Source: RBG-16-42-24 sp964396785 (GTDB lineage Bacteria > Patescibacteriota > Microgenomatia > UBA8517). Taken from it: a stretch of 28,600 bases of DNA. The stretch lies in NCBI GenBank assembly GCA_964396785.1, contig CAYNFU010000008.1:1-28600 (forward strand). Direction: 5' to 3'. Shown in pieces: positions 14,546 through 23,334 of this stretch. Numbering within the stretch: position 1 is the first letter of the stretch; each line of letters starts with the position of its first letter. The position numbers and the translations under genes are program-made. Below the pieces are notes generated by a model. That model was not told the DNA's origin and did not search any database. It worked only from the letters and a program-made list of their open reading frames with translations.

Positions 14546-16058
14546 TTTTAAAAATTTCTCTTCCAATAATACCACTATTTATAAACCCTAATGACAGAAA
14601 CATAAAAGTATCCCCTATATAGGGCTGAAATATTCCCGCTACCAGTAATGATAATATCCCCCCGACAAATCCCGTATGCGCATAAGCCTCGAAAGAACGT
14701 GGGCTGAATTTCACAATATTATTTATTAACAGCCGGAGGGAAAATAATATTATCAGAATAAAAAGGATTAAGGCTGGTATTCCATTTTCCAAGCATATTT
14801 GCAGGTACCAGTTATGAACCGCCAGTGGTATTGAAGCTAATACCGTTTCTCTATCAAGATTTAACCCTTCATACACACCCATCAGAGAACCCACTCCAAA
14901 CAACGGGTTTTCTTTTATTATCTCCAGGCTATCCTCAATTTGAATTCTTCTAAAAAAGCCGCTTCCGGAATCCACACCAAAAGAATATAACGATTTTTGC
15001 AAGCGGGGAAATACAAAAAACAGAACCAATATAACCACTATCGGCGAAAATATTAATAGTTTTCGGGCATACAGCTTCAGTAAACTTTTAACATTGCTCT
15101 TCCTTAACATAAACAGAGCCAAACCACTTCCGATACCAAACCCCAACCACGCACTTCTACTTAATGTGACCGACAGGCCTCCTAATCCTAACAATATTGC
15201 AAATAAAACATAATTTGTTGGGCGCTTCAAAAAAACCACCGCCAACAAGATCAACGCTGAAGACAGCCAAATCCCAAAATAATTGGCATGCGCAAACGTC
15301 CCAACCGGTCTAAAAGTAAACTCGCTTTCATCGACAGCTTTTCCGAAATACTCGATATTTACCTGATATTCTATATTTTTATACTGGGGAGATTTTGCTG
15401 CCAATTGTCCGAATGATATTAAAGACTCAAAAACCACTATTGCTGAAAACAAACCGACAACAATCGGTAAAAAATTCTTGATTTTATAAATTGTGAATAT
15501 TTTCAAATAGAAATATACAATTAAGTTTCCCCAACCTAAAAGATTGTTTACCAAAGAAATATCCGGCCGCTTTGAAAATATTCCGCCGGATGTTAACCCC
15601 CAAGCAAAAAACAAAAGCAGCAAAGCATCAACTAAACCCACCTTTAAGTTCTTCCGTAAATTAATATCTGTATAAACACCCCTTATAAGAAAAAGGAGCA
15701 TCAAAAAGGAGATTACGTGAGAGGGTGTCACCACAAGGTTAATAAAGTATCCGCTGGGAAATATTTCTTCGGGAAATATTCCGGACGGAAGAAGCTGTAT
15801 GGGGTAACTTTTTCCAGTAAAAATAACCAAACTTGTGATAAAGGCAAGAAGTAAACTAATATCCAGCCTTTTAAAGCGCAAAAAATGAATAACTATTAAA
15901 AGAACAAACGAAAGTGCAATAATTTTGTTTCCCGGATTGAGAAACCATAAGGCCGTATAAAAAATAAGACTTACCGCAAATACATATACATCCGGATTTG
16001 TCTTTTTAAAGCAATCGGCAATCGTACCAAATATTTTTCTTGCGTAAATTTCAAACAT
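14529..16058 (-). CDS. O-antigen ligase/polymerase-like membrane protein (Wzy_C type), second copy
   Basis: This 509-aa polytopic protein is larger than the copy at 9447 and has about 12 hydrophobic helices. The features are TFAHANYFGIWLSSA, the LSRSAWLGFGIG helix with the conserved Arg, NPLFGVGSLMGVYEGL, and VHNWYLQICLENGIPALI after the large external loop. Two copies of this superfamily within 7 kb suggest two distinct glycan transfer steps, for example polymerisation and ligation. The gene leads the operon that continues with the DUF4330-like protein and two glycosyltransferases. Confidence 0.83.
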   Translation of the reverse strand: MFEIYARKIFGTIADCFKKTNPDVYVFAVSLIFYTALWFLNPGNKIIALSFVLLIVIHFLRFKRLDISLLLAFITSLVIFTGKSYPIQLLPSGIFPEEIFPSGYFINLVVTPSHVISFLMLLFLIRGVYTDINLRKNLKVGLVDALLLLFFAWGLTSGGIFSKRPDISLVNNLLGWGNLIVYFYLKIFTIYKIKNFLPIVVGLFSAIVVFESLISFGQLAAKSPQYKNIEYQVNIEYFGKAVDESEFTFRPVGTFAHANYFGIWLSSALILLAVVFLKRPTNYVLFAILLGLGGLSVTLSRSAWLGFGIGSGLALFMLRKSNVKSLLKLYARKLLIFSPIVVILVLFFVFPRLQKSLYSFGVDSGSGFFRRIQIEDSLEIIKENPLFGVGSLMGVYEGLNLDRETVLASIPLAVHNWYLQICLENGIPALILFILIILFSLRLLINNIVKFSPRSFEAYAHTGFVGGILSLLVAGIFQPYIGDTFMFLSLGFINSGIIGREIFKNERNT

Positions 16059-16072
16059 ACTTGCTACCCCAC

Positions 16073-16081
16073 TGTTATAAT
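16073..16081 (+). promoter_or_regulatory. Extended -10 for the glycosyltransferase pair
   Basis: TGT-TATAAT lies 14 nt upstream of the ATG at 16096. The symmetrical TTATAA core also offers a TATAAC box on the other strand for the gene starting at 16058, so the 37-bp gap may drive both genes. Confidence 0.5.
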
Positions 16082-16095
16082 GTGACTATTCTACT

Positions 16096-17208
16096 ATGAA
16101 AATCGGAATCGATGGGGTACTTTTAACCCTGCCCTTCCAAAGCGGAACCAGACATTATGCGGAGGAGCTGATTTTTAATCTTGCAAAAATTGATAATAAA
16201 AACGAGTATGTAATCTTTGCTTCAAAGTACGTACCAATTCCCAAACAAAACAATTTTACCTTGAAAAAAATTCCAAATATCTTTCCTATATTTAAACGGC
16301 AATTGTTTCTTGCAAAAGCCGTAAAAGATGAGTATGTGGATGTTTTTCACTACCTTGCACCCTATGGGTCGATGCTTCTGAACCATCCCAGAATTATAAC
16401 TACGGTTCATGATTTACGCTTGGATATAATTTTTCCTACTTATTATCAGAGTATTAAATATTATACCAACAGGTTTTATTGTGAGATTACAAGAAAGTCC
16501 ACCTTTACCAAAACATTAGCTTTCATCACAGTCTCAAAATCAATAAATAACGAGTTATTAAGTTCAGCGTGGTTATTCAACAAGAATGCTACCATTGATG
16601 TGATCCCCCAAGCTGCAGACATCCGTTTTAAAAAAATACCATACAGCCGGATGAATGGTGGTAAGTTTTTCTTAGCAATGGGGGATTTTAGCCCAAGAAA
16701 AAACATTGGGAGAGTCATTGAGGCTTTTGTGCTGCTACCCAAAGAAATGAAACAATCATACAGGCTTAAAATTGTTGCCTCAACGTCTTCGGCAAAATCA
16801 TACTTTTCTAAAATCATAAAGCAAACGAATTCTACCGGTTCAATAGAAGTTCTCGAAGATGTTTCCCTATCAAAACTGGTGTCTCTTTACAATAGCGCCT
16901 CCGTTTTCGTCTACCCATCTCTTTATGAAGGTTTTGGTATACCTATTCTTGAGGCTATGGCCTGTGGCTGTCCTGTTATTACTTCCAACTACGGCGCTGT
17001 AAAAGAAGTGGCCGGAAATGCCGCTTATTTTGTAAATCCCAAATCCCCGACTCAAATCTCCAAAGCAATGGAGAAAATTATAACCGACAAAAGACTCTAT
17101 CGTAAGTTAAGAGCTAGCGGCTTAAAAAGAGTAAAACAATTTTCTTGGGAAAAAACGGCGAGAAAAACATTAGAAATCTATAATCGAGTCTATAGTCTAG
17201 AAGTATGA
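16096..17208 (+). CDS. GT4-type glycosyltransferase
   Basis: This 370-aa GT-B enzyme has an N-terminal GIDGVLLTLPFQSGTRHYAE, TVHDLRLDIIFP, a donor-domain start at FFLAMGDFSPRKNI (191-204), and the E-x7-E motif E278 to E286 in YEGFGIPILEAMACG. It ends VKQFSWEKTARKTLEIY, typical of the mannosyl- or rhamnosyltransferase-like GT4 group. It begins a two-gene operon, overlapping the next gene by 4 nt, and ends with TGA. The donor sugar is unknown. Confidence 0.88.
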   Translation: MKIGIDGVLLTLPFQSGTRHYAEELIFNLAKIDNKNEYVIFASKYVPIPKQNNFTLKKIPNIFPIFKRQLFLAKAVKDEYVDVFHYLAPYGSMLLNHPRIITTVHDLRLDIIFPTYYQSIKYYTNRFYCEITRKSTFTKTLAFITVSKSINNELLSSAWLFNKNATIDVIPQAADIRFKKIPYSRMNGGKFFLAMGDFSPRKNIGRVIEAFVLLPKEMKQSYRLKIVASTSSAKSYFSKIIKQTNSTGSIEVLEDVSLSKLVSLYNSASVFVYPSLYEGFGIPILEAMACGCPVITSNYGAVKEVAGNAAYFVNPKSPTQISKAMEKIITDKRLYRKLRASGLKRVKQFSWEKTARKTLEIYNRVYSLEV

Positions 17209-18362
17209 TGAAAAACAACATTGTAGTCATCCCCTTTAACCTCCCCTGGGAATGGTCGACAGACTATACAAACCAAACGGCTTTTGTCTTAAGCAAAAAA
17301 AATATCGTCATTTGTTATATGGCCCACGAAGCCAACTCTATCAAAGAATCCTTAAAAAAGGGCAAACTTCCTTCTCTGATCCGGAAGATTTCTCAAAACA
17401 TTTATATATTCGAACCCATATATGTTATCCCCTTTAGAAGATTTAATATGATTACTAAGCTTAATTCATTCCTTAACATTTTACTTCTAAAATTATTAAT
17501 TCTTCTTCTTAAAATTCGTATTAAAACAAACAAAAAAATCGTGTGGATATTCGACCCTGACTTATATCATGTTTGCCAAGCTCTCGGCAAAAGTTTTTAT
17601 GTTGTTTATGACTGCGTAGATTATTTTGCGGCTGCGCACCCAAAAAGGAAAAGGGAATTGTTAAGAAAGGAAAAACTACTCCTTGCCCGGGTAGATCTTA
17701 TAGTTGCGATTTCAAAAGTACTACAAAGACACCTTTCCAAAATGACTACCAAGAAAGTTCATTTAGTCCCACAGGGATTTAGAATCAAAGACTTCGAAAA
17801 GATTGCACCTTCCTATCGAAATATAAAAAGGGGGAAACCAATTATTGGCTTTGCTGGAGGTGTTAATAGTAGGATCGACTATAATTTTCTCCTTAAATTA
17901 GTCAAAAGAAATCCTAATTGGGACTTTGTAGTTTGGGGCCCTTTATTAGAGAAAGAAAAATTCGACAAATATACCCAAAAGAAATTTGAAGAGCTTTTGA
18001 TTACACCGAATGTAATCACTGGAAAGGTAGAAAAGCGGGAACAAATTCCAGGAATTTTGACACAATTTGACGTTGCCATGATCCCCTATGACTCCTCACA
18101 AGACTTTAATAAGTACTGCTACCCTATGAAGATTTTTGAATTTTTTTATTTGGGAAAACCCGTTGTCTCAACATATATAGAAGAGCTGCAAAGATTCCCC
18201 GATTATGTAAAAATTTCGGATTCGGTTTACCAATGGGAAAAAATAATTAACGATTATCTTTCCAAACCCTGGCCTATCAATTATCAAAAGGGGCAAAGAA
18301 AACTGGCCGAACAAAACAGTTGGGAGAGAAAGATCGGGACAATTGCAGAATTTGTCTTTTAA
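17205..18362 (+). CDS. Glycosyltransferase, TuaH-like GT-B fold
   Basis: This 385-aa protein has MMKNNIVVIPFNLPWEWSTD, then IVWIFDPDLYHVCQALGKSFYVVYDCVDYF, a pattern I associate with TuaH-like (teichuronic acid) and related glycosyltransferases. The donor half starts at PIIGFAGGVNSRID and carries DFVVWGPL and YPMKIFEFFYLGKPVVSTYI, where the E of FEF takes the place of the usual donor-binding Glu. It is coupled by a 4-nt overlap to the preceding glycosyltransferase, and its stop overlaps the convergent methyltransferase gene by 4 nt. Confidence 0.82.
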   Translation: MMKNNIVVIPFNLPWEWSTDYTNQTAFVLSKKNIVICYMAHEANSIKESLKKGKLPSLIRKISQNIYIFEPIYVIPFRRFNMITKLNSFLNILLLKLLILLLKIRIKTNKKIVWIFDPDLYHVCQALGKSFYVVYDCVDYFAAAHPKRKRELLRKEKLLLARVDLIVAISKVLQRHLSKMTTKKVHLVPQGFRIKDFEKIAPSYRNIKRGKPIIGFAGGVNSRIDYNFLLKLVKRNPNWDFVVWGPLLEKEKFDKYTQKKFEELLITPNVITGKVEKREQIPGILTQFDVAMIPYDSSQDFNKYCYPMKIFEFFYLGKPVVSTYIEELQRFPDYVKISDSVYQWEKIINDYLSKPWPINYQKGQRKLAEQNSWERKIGTIAEFVF

Positions 18363-19285
18363 TTTCTGGCCATAACTATTTGGATATCTGAATCCCGGGT
18401 AAACGGCGCAAAATTGTGGTTGCTGTAAAATTGGATTTTTTGAAACCCTGCCTTTTTAAGAAATTCCTCCAATTTTCTTCTCGGAAGCAAACAGCAAACC
18501 GTTCTGAATGATTCTAATTGTCTTCTTTTAATAAGCCCTTGGGATAAAAAAATGTGGTCATTTACCAACCAAGGGTCTAGGTTGTGGTAGACCTTGAAAT
18601 AGAGATTTTTTGATTGTAAAAACTTAAAAATTGCACCAGAGCCTATTGTTACTTTTAAGCCCCCGTTTACATTCTTCCCAATTTGAATGAGGGGGTTCAG
18701 TTTTTTGCAAACTGTGACTTCAATATTAAATCTTTTAAAAAGTCGCATCTCCTCAGCGTCCATGGATCGGCATTCCACGGTTGGATTCTGATTAATTATT
18801 CGATCCCCGTTGGTATCCTCGATAAGGAGTATCCCTCTGGGAGTTAAAAGTTTTTTAAATTTGCTAAGCGAGACTTGTACCTGTTGGTTCGATGGCAGTG
18901 CAGACAAGCTATATATACAGGTTATTAAGTCAAATTTAATATCATTATTGTCCATATCTCTAATATCCTTCTTCAAAAGAATAACTTCCTTTAAGTTTTC
19001 CCGAAGAAGATTTTTGTGCGCAAGTTTCAGCATTTTCTCAGAATTGTCTATCCCCACGAGCTTTTTAATACCTGGCAATTTGTTAAATAAAATAAGGTGG
19101 AAACCATTCCCACAACCCACGTCTAAAATGCTTTTTATCTTGCGACTTTTCACAATTTTTTTGTAAAAAGGCGATTCTCTTTTAAACCGTTCTTCTTTAT
19201 TGTAAAGAACGTCGTAAAAAAACGGGAAATTACTTTCGTAAAGTTTCCGGGTGAGTGATGCAATATTTTCTTTCTTGGGCTTCAT
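18359..19285 (-). CDS. Class I SAM-dependent methyltransferase
   Basis: This 308-aa protein contains the SAM-binding motif I ILDVGCGNG (residues 53-61), an acidic residue after strand 2 (GIDNSEKM, D80), and motif II/III surroundings (KFDLITCIYSLSALPS). The C-terminal half is longer than in minimal methyltransferases and would hold the acceptor. It is the last gene of the importer operon, overlapping the ATPase gene by 4 nt. Methylation of the imported compound or of a glycan are both open possibilities. Confidence 0.83.
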   Translation of the reverse strand: MKPKKENIASLTRKLYESNFPFFYDVLYNKEERFKRESPFYKKIVKSRKIKSILDVGCGNGFHLILFNKLPGIKKLVGIDNSEKMLKLAHKNLLRENLKEVILLKKDIRDMDNNDIKFDLITCIYSLSALPSNQQVQVSLSKFKKLLTPRGILLIEDTNGDRIINQNPTVECRSMDAEEMRLFKRFNIEVTVCKKLNPLIQIGKNVNGGLKVTIGSGAIFKFLQSKNLYFKVYHNLDPWLVNDHIFLSQGLIKRRQLESFRTVCCLLPRRKLEEFLKKAGFQKIQFYSNHNFAPFTRDSDIQIVMARN

Positions 19286-20052
19286 TCGAATATCTCTTTC
19301 ATAATTTTTTGAACGGCTTTCCGAAAAATAAAATCTTTATAAAGATTGTCGACTCTTTTTTTGTCCAACTCTACCCTGATGACTTTTTTAACCCGGCTGG
19401 GGTTTCCTTTTGAAAAGACAATTATCTTGTTTGCCAAGAAAGCTGCTTCGAGCGGGTTATGGGTGCTAAATATCACGCAGCCCCGAATTTTACGTATGGC
19501 TCTTCCAAGGTCAACCCTGAGCTTTGTCGCGGTAAACTCATCCAGGTGGGCAAACGGTTCGTCCAGAAGGATTAAGCGCGGATTATTAACCAAAGCCCTG
19601 GCGATGGCAACCCTCTGTTTTTCTCCTCCAGAAAGTTGCGCCGGAAATCTCTTACCGTACCCTTTTATTTTTGCCAATGCCATGGCTTTATCGACCCTCT
19701 TTTTTATCTCGGAGGGCTCTTTGATCGTCTCATCAAGTACCAAAGAGATATTTTCGTAGACGCTTTTCCAGGGGAGAAGTCTAGGCTCTTGAAAAACAAA
19801 GCCTAATTTCCCCTCAGCGCCGTTTATTTTTCCTTGAGAGTCAACCACCTCGACACTGCCGGCATTCGGGCTTGAAAGGCCGGCGATTAGCCTGAGCAGG
19901 GTCGTTTTACCGCACCCCGAAGGACCAAAGATACAAATCGGCCCGGTCAGTTCCAACTCAAGATCTAGATTTCTAAAAACGACCACCTCTGGGTACTCAA
20001 AAAGCTTAGAAAGCCGAGATATCTTTAAACTTGTCTTGTTAATGTTTTTCAT
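19282..20052 (-). CDS. ABC importer ATPase, NitT/TauT/SsuB type
   Basis: This 256-aa ATPase powers the importer encoded with it. The motifs are Walker A GPSGCGKT (43-50), the Q-loop FQEPRLLPW (Q88), the signature LSGGEKQR (140-147), Walker B RLILLDEP (159-166) and the switch His in STHNPLEA (H198). The Q-loop context RLLPW and the HNPLEA segment are typical of the nitrate/taurine/sulfonate/thiamine-precursor group. It overlaps the permease gene by 14 nt and the methyltransferase gene by 4 nt. Confidence 0.88.
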   Translation of the reverse strand: MKNINKTSLKISRLSKLFEYPEVVVFRNLDLELELTGPICIFGPSGCGKTTLLRLIAGLSSPNAGSVEVVDSQGKINGAEGKLGFVFQEPRLLPWKSVYENISLVLDETIKEPSEIKKRVDKAMALAKIKGYGKRFPAQLSGGEKQRVAIARALVNNPRLILLDEPFAHLDEFTATKLRVDLGRAIRKIRGCVIFSTHNPLEAAFLANKIIVFSKGNPSRVKKVIRVELDKKRVDNLYKDFIFRKAVQKIMKEIFE

Positions 20053-20806
20053 AAGTTAATAGTCTTCGTTCTATTTTTCCGATAATTAAGTAGTCTATCG
20101 CCGCCATGATAAGTCCGAAGGCTAAAAACCAAGCCAACACCCCTTTAATCGAAAAAAGTCCGAAATAGTAATAAATCTTGTATCCCACTCCATTGTTGTG
20201 GGAGAAAACTTCCGTCAGGATAGTTATCTTCCACCCGACATTTATGCCAAAACGTATCATAGAAAAAAGAAACGGTAAAAGCTGAGGAACCACGATTTGC
20301 TTATAATACCTAACTCTTGAAATGGCAAAAACCTTGGCTAGTTCGGAAAGTTCGAGTTTCAAATTTTTGTAAACTGGGTAGACAATCAAAAAAAGCTCCG
20401 GAATTAAAAGCGCCGAGACAACGACGACTGAAACAGGGCCTCTTGAGCCGAAGACCACCACCCCGATAAATGTGGCGATAACCGCAGGAATGGCAAGGCC
20501 GATGATCACAATTGGCCTCCAGAATTTTTCGGCCTTAGAAAAAACCGAGCTTAAGATAGCAATTAAATTCGCGAAGAAAAAAGCCACCAGGAAACTTATT
20601 ATTACTCTTCTAATCGTGTAAACCGAGTGAATCAAAAATTCTTGGCTGATTATCGTTCGTAACATCTCTTTCAAGGTTGCGTATGGGCCAGGGAGAAGAA
20701 AGGAGGGGGTTGAAATGCTCACAAGCTGCCATAAACCAAGAATAAAAAAAATGGCAAGGAGTGTCGGGACATTCGCTGGTCCCCTACGCACTAATTTCTT
20801 TAGCAT
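20039..20806 (-). CDS. ABC importer permease, NitT/TauT/SsuC type
   Basis: This 255-aa protein has about six transmembrane helices and the EAA-type coupling loop ELAKVFAISRVRYYKQIVVP, followed by FGINVGWKITILTEVF, characteristic of SsuC/TauC/ThiX permeases. It should dimerise and work with the ATPase and binding protein of the same operon. A GAGG site 8 nt before the ATG (20815-20818) gives it a proper ribosome binding site, unlike many first genes in this window. Confidence 0.87.
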   Translation of the reverse strand: MLKKLVRRGPANVPTLLAIFFILGLWQLVSISTPSFLLPGPYATLKEMLRTIISQEFLIHSVYTIRRVIISFLVAFFFANLIAILSSVFSKAEKFWRPIVIIGLAIPAVIATFIGVVVFGSRGPVSVVVVSALLIPELFLIVYPVYKNLKLELSELAKVFAISRVRYYKQIVVPQLLPFLFSMIRFGINVGWKITILTEVFSHNNGVGYKIYYYFGLFSIKGVLAWFLAFGLIMAAIDYLIIGKIERRLLTYEKH

Positions 20807-20814
20807 TTTTTCAT

Positions 20815-20818
20815 CCTC
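20815..20818 (-). promoter_or_regulatory. Shine-Dalgarno site of the permease gene
   Basis: GAGG on the reverse strand lies 8 nt before the ATG at 20806. It shows that internal operon genes here do use Shine-Dalgarno sites. Confidence 0.5.
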
Positions 20819-20856
20819 AATAAATTCAAAGATAATATAGTATATTTGTCTACTAT

Positions 20857-21894
20857 TTATCTAGGAAGAAGAAAGAGTTCCTCTTGGGAAGGAAGTTTGT
20901 CCAGAAGTCCCTCCTTTTGGGCTAATTCGAAAAATTTGTACTGATCCTCGACCAGTTGCTCCCAGTCGACAAAGGTATAAAACCCTGGAACAAGCTCTTT
21001 TATTTTGTTTAACACTTCGGCCTTTGCCTCCTCCAAGGCATAAGCCTTTCTTATTTCGGGATCGTCATATATTTCGGGGTGCTCTTTGATGTACCCGTAG
21101 GCCCTGTAAAGCGTGTCTTGAAACTTGATGGCTAAATCATAATTTGCATTGACCCAGGCAGAAGGTGCAACTACCCCGTCGGTCATTAGCTCCTGAAACT
21201 CCCCGTCTCTAAATAAAATATCCTTGATGTTGCCTATTATTTTGAATCCAGCGTCCTCGGTGGCCTGAGCAATGCCGACTTCGGTACATCTGCCGTAAGC
21301 CCCGTCTATTTCACCCTTAAGAAGTCTGGGGATAAGCTCGGCAAAGCTGGAATGGGAAATTTTAAAATACTCATCCACGTCGACGCCTTCCTTGGCTTTC
21401 ATAACAACCTGAAAAGTGGTGAACGATGGACCGGTTTCGCTAGTTGTTCCCAACTTCTTTCCCCGCAGATCCTGCCACGATTTGGTGCTGCTCTCTTTGT
21501 TTACAAAAAAGGGGCAATCGACTTTAAGACCATTGGCTATGAACTTAACCGGTTTTTGGTCGTTGACTAAGCGTACCGCCGATAGAGGTGACATGCCGAT
21601 GATGTCTACTGTTCCACCCGTGATTGCCGGCACCGAAGCCTCGGGAAAAATGGGGCGGAGCTCCAGTCTAAAGCCCGCTTCCTTATCCCAAGCTTTGTCT
21701 ACGATTACTCTGGCCGCAAGGTCAAGTGCGCTCGGAGGAATCGCGCCTACAATAACCACTGGCGTTTTATTGTCTGAATCTGAAGAGTTATTGTCATTGC
21801 CCAAAAAACCGAACTTTTTGGCGATAGCCGGAAGAAGAATAAAAAGAACCAAGAATATGACCGCGATAATTAATGCTAATTTATTTTTTGCCAC
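20857..21894 (-). CDS. Substrate-binding protein, NMT1/THI5/SsuA-like
   Basis: This 345-aa protein has an N-terminal hydrophobic anchor (about residues 6-26) with no lipobox Cys, a short Asn/Ser/Asp linker, then a periplasmic-binding fold of NMT1/THI5 type. The visible parts are VVIVGAIPPSALDLAARVIVD, FPEASVPAITGGTVDIIGMS, LRGKKLGTTSETGPSFTTFQ and LKGEIDGAYG. This group binds sulfonates, nitrate, riboflavin or pyrimidine precursors; the ligand is not decided by the sequence. The start is a GTG with an AGGA ribosome site 5 nt upstream. It is first of the importer operon. Confidence 0.84.
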   Translation of the reverse strand: MAKNKLALIIAVIFLVLFILLPAIAKKFGFLGNDNNSSDSDNKTPVVIVGAIPPSALDLAARVIVDKAWDKEAGFRLELRPIFPEASVPAITGGTVDIIGMSPLSAVRLVNDQKPVKFIANGLKVDCPFFVNKESSTKSWQDLRGKKLGTTSETGPSFTTFQVVMKAKEGVDVDEYFKISHSSFAELIPRLLKGEIDGAYGRCTEVGIAQATEDAGFKIIGNIKDILFRDGEFQELMTDGVVAPSAWVNANYDLAIKFQDTLYRAYGYIKEHPEIYDDPEIRKAYALEEAKAEVLNKIKELVPGFYTFVDWEQLVEDQYKFFELAQKEGLLDKLPSQEELFLLPR

Positions 21895-21899
21895 TACTT

Positions 21900-21903
21900 T
21901 CCT
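21900..21903 (-). promoter_or_regulatory. Shine-Dalgarno site that supports the GTG start of the binding protein
   Basis: AGGA on the reverse strand lies 5 nt before the GTG at 21894. Confidence 0.5.
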
Positions 21904-21933
21904 TTTCTCAACTATATTTGTACCAACAGGCAG

Positions 21934-21962
21934 AGTATAAAATAAGCTTTTTTCAAATGCAA
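21934..21962 (-). promoter_or_regulatory. Sigma-70-type promoter of the importer operon
   Basis: On the reverse strand, TTGCAT (21957-21962) is followed by a 17-nt spacer and TATACT (21934-21939). The predicted 5' UTR is about 33 nt and contains a Shine-Dalgarno site, in contrast to the nearly leaderless promoters elsewhere in the window. Confidence 0.55.
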
Positions 21963-21976
21963 GGCGGTTATCGAAT

Positions 21977-23332
21977 CTAAAACATCTTTTTTATGGCGGC
22001 AAGAAGCCCTTTTAACTTTTCCTTCCAAGAGCCTAGATAAAGTGTCTGTAAATAAATAGTAGACAGAAAAACCCTTCGTTTTGAAACATCATACGTTTCC
22101 CCTGCTCTTAAATCATAGATTTTTTTTGCCTTCTTAAAGCCTTCCCTTTTTAGGGTCTTTGGGAAAAGTGGAAAAAGATTTGGGCTAAATTCCAAGATAC
22201 TGACCAAGCTTCTTTTAATAGTATCTAAGTAGGAAAAGTCCGTACCCAAAGGAAGCTCTAGATAAATATCCACCGTATCGATCCCCCAGGACTTTCGTAT
22301 TACAATTTCAAACCATTGTATTTTGGTATGTTTTCTTAATGCTGCCTCTATCTCCTCTTTATGTACAAATTTAGCCCTGATTTTGGTCAGGTTGTTGACG
22401 CGCCCAAGGACACCTCCCAGCAACCTTGGCGAGGAGTTGCCGCACTCGCATCTAGAAGTTTCGATCTCGACCAAATCTCCAGTTCTGTGTCTAATAAGTG
22501 GAAAGTCCTCCCGCCAGAGGTAGGTAAGAACCAGCTCTCCCTTTCTTGCCTGCTTGCCTGTCAACGGATCTATTACCTCGGCCACCAGATATTTGTCCAA
22601 GAGGTGATAAGCATACGAATTTGGGCACAGAATACCCAGTATTGCCCCTTCCATAGACCCGTAATGGTCGATTACTTTTGCCCCCCACTCACTCTCGAAA
22701 TATTTTTTGGTTTCGGGCTCGCCTCCGCCTCCCTCGCCAACAGTCAGAATCTTTCTTATTTTTAGCTTTTTCAGTTCAATTTTTAAATCTTTGGCCAGCT
22801 CTATTAGCTGGAATAGAACCGAAGGGTAAGCCTGTAGCACGGTTACCTGCATAGCTTCAAGGTTGGATAAAAGGTTTGTCAAATCCCAATCTCCTGGAAT
22901 TAACCTGGCTCCAATTTTTCTTATAGCACTTAAAGAAAAAGGGTACATATAGGGGGGGGTCAGGTGACAAAAAACGTCTTTTTTGCCTATACCCATCTTT
23001 CTTTCTCCGGTAGTTAGAATCTCAACCCATCTCTCGTACTCTTTAGAGCTAAATGGAAGATAGAGAGGCCTGGTGGTTGTCCCAGAAGTCCTAACCACAT
23101 AAATCAAATCTGCCTCCCGTCTAAAATTAGATCCGAACGGAGGATATTTCTTTTGATTCGCGGTCAATTCCTCTCTGGAGGTTAAAGGCAAGGCGTAGAA
23201 ATCGTTCCAGGAATTAATCTGAATACTGCTACCCACCCACGCTTTGGCAAACTTTTTTTTGTAAAAGCTGCTATTGACAAAAGCTTTCGCCAATAACTTT
23301 CTTAAGATGAGAAATTTTTCCCTGCTGGTCAC
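21977..23332 (-). CDS. CapK/PaaK-like adenylate-forming enzyme
   Basis: This 451-aa member of the phenylacetate-CoA-ligase / CapK branch of adenylate-forming enzymes activates a carboxylic acid as acyl-AMP. The phosphate-binding loop is VRTSGTTTRPL (80-90). The aromatic-Gly-x-x-Glu motif is YGSMEG (224-229), followed by FPLIRHRTGDL (277-287) and the Cys pair CECGNSSPRLLGG (295-307). The C-terminal lid is present. CapK-like proteins occur in polysaccharide clusters and CoA-ligase relatives in aromatic degradation; the exporter and glycan context favours the former. The start is a GTG at 23332, 2 nt after the decarboxylase stop. An eight-base G run on the plus strand lies inside the gene. Confidence 0.82.
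   Translation of the reverse strand: MTSREKFLILRKLLAKAFVNSSFYKKKFAKAWVGSSIQINSWNDFYALPLTSREELTANQKKYPPFGSNFRREADLIYVVRTSGTTTRPLYLPFSSKEYERWVEILTTGERKMGIGKKDVFCHLTPPYMYPFSLSAIRKIGARLIPGDWDLTNLLSNLEAMQVTVLQAYPSVLFQLIELAKDLKIELKKLKIRKILTVGEGGGGEPETKKYFESEWGAKVIDHYGSMEGAILGILCPNSYAYHLLDKYLVAEVIDPLTGKQARKGELVLTYLWREDFPLIRHRTGDLVEIETSRCECGNSSPRLLGGVLGRVNNLTKIRAKFVHKEEIEAALRKHTKIQWFEIVIRKSWGIDTVDIYLELPLGTDFSYLDTIKRSLVSILEFSPNLFPLFPKTLKREGFKKAKKIYDLRAGETYDVSKRRVFLSTIYLQTLYLGSWKEKLKGLLAAIKKMF
22952..22959. repeat. G8/C8 homopolymer inside the CapK-like gene
   Basis: Eight consecutive G on the plus strand (C8 in the coding strand) encode part of T-P-P-Y. Such runs are prone to slippage. It is the longest G/C run I noticed in this AT-rich window. 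Confidence 0.8.
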
Positions 23333-23334
23333 TT

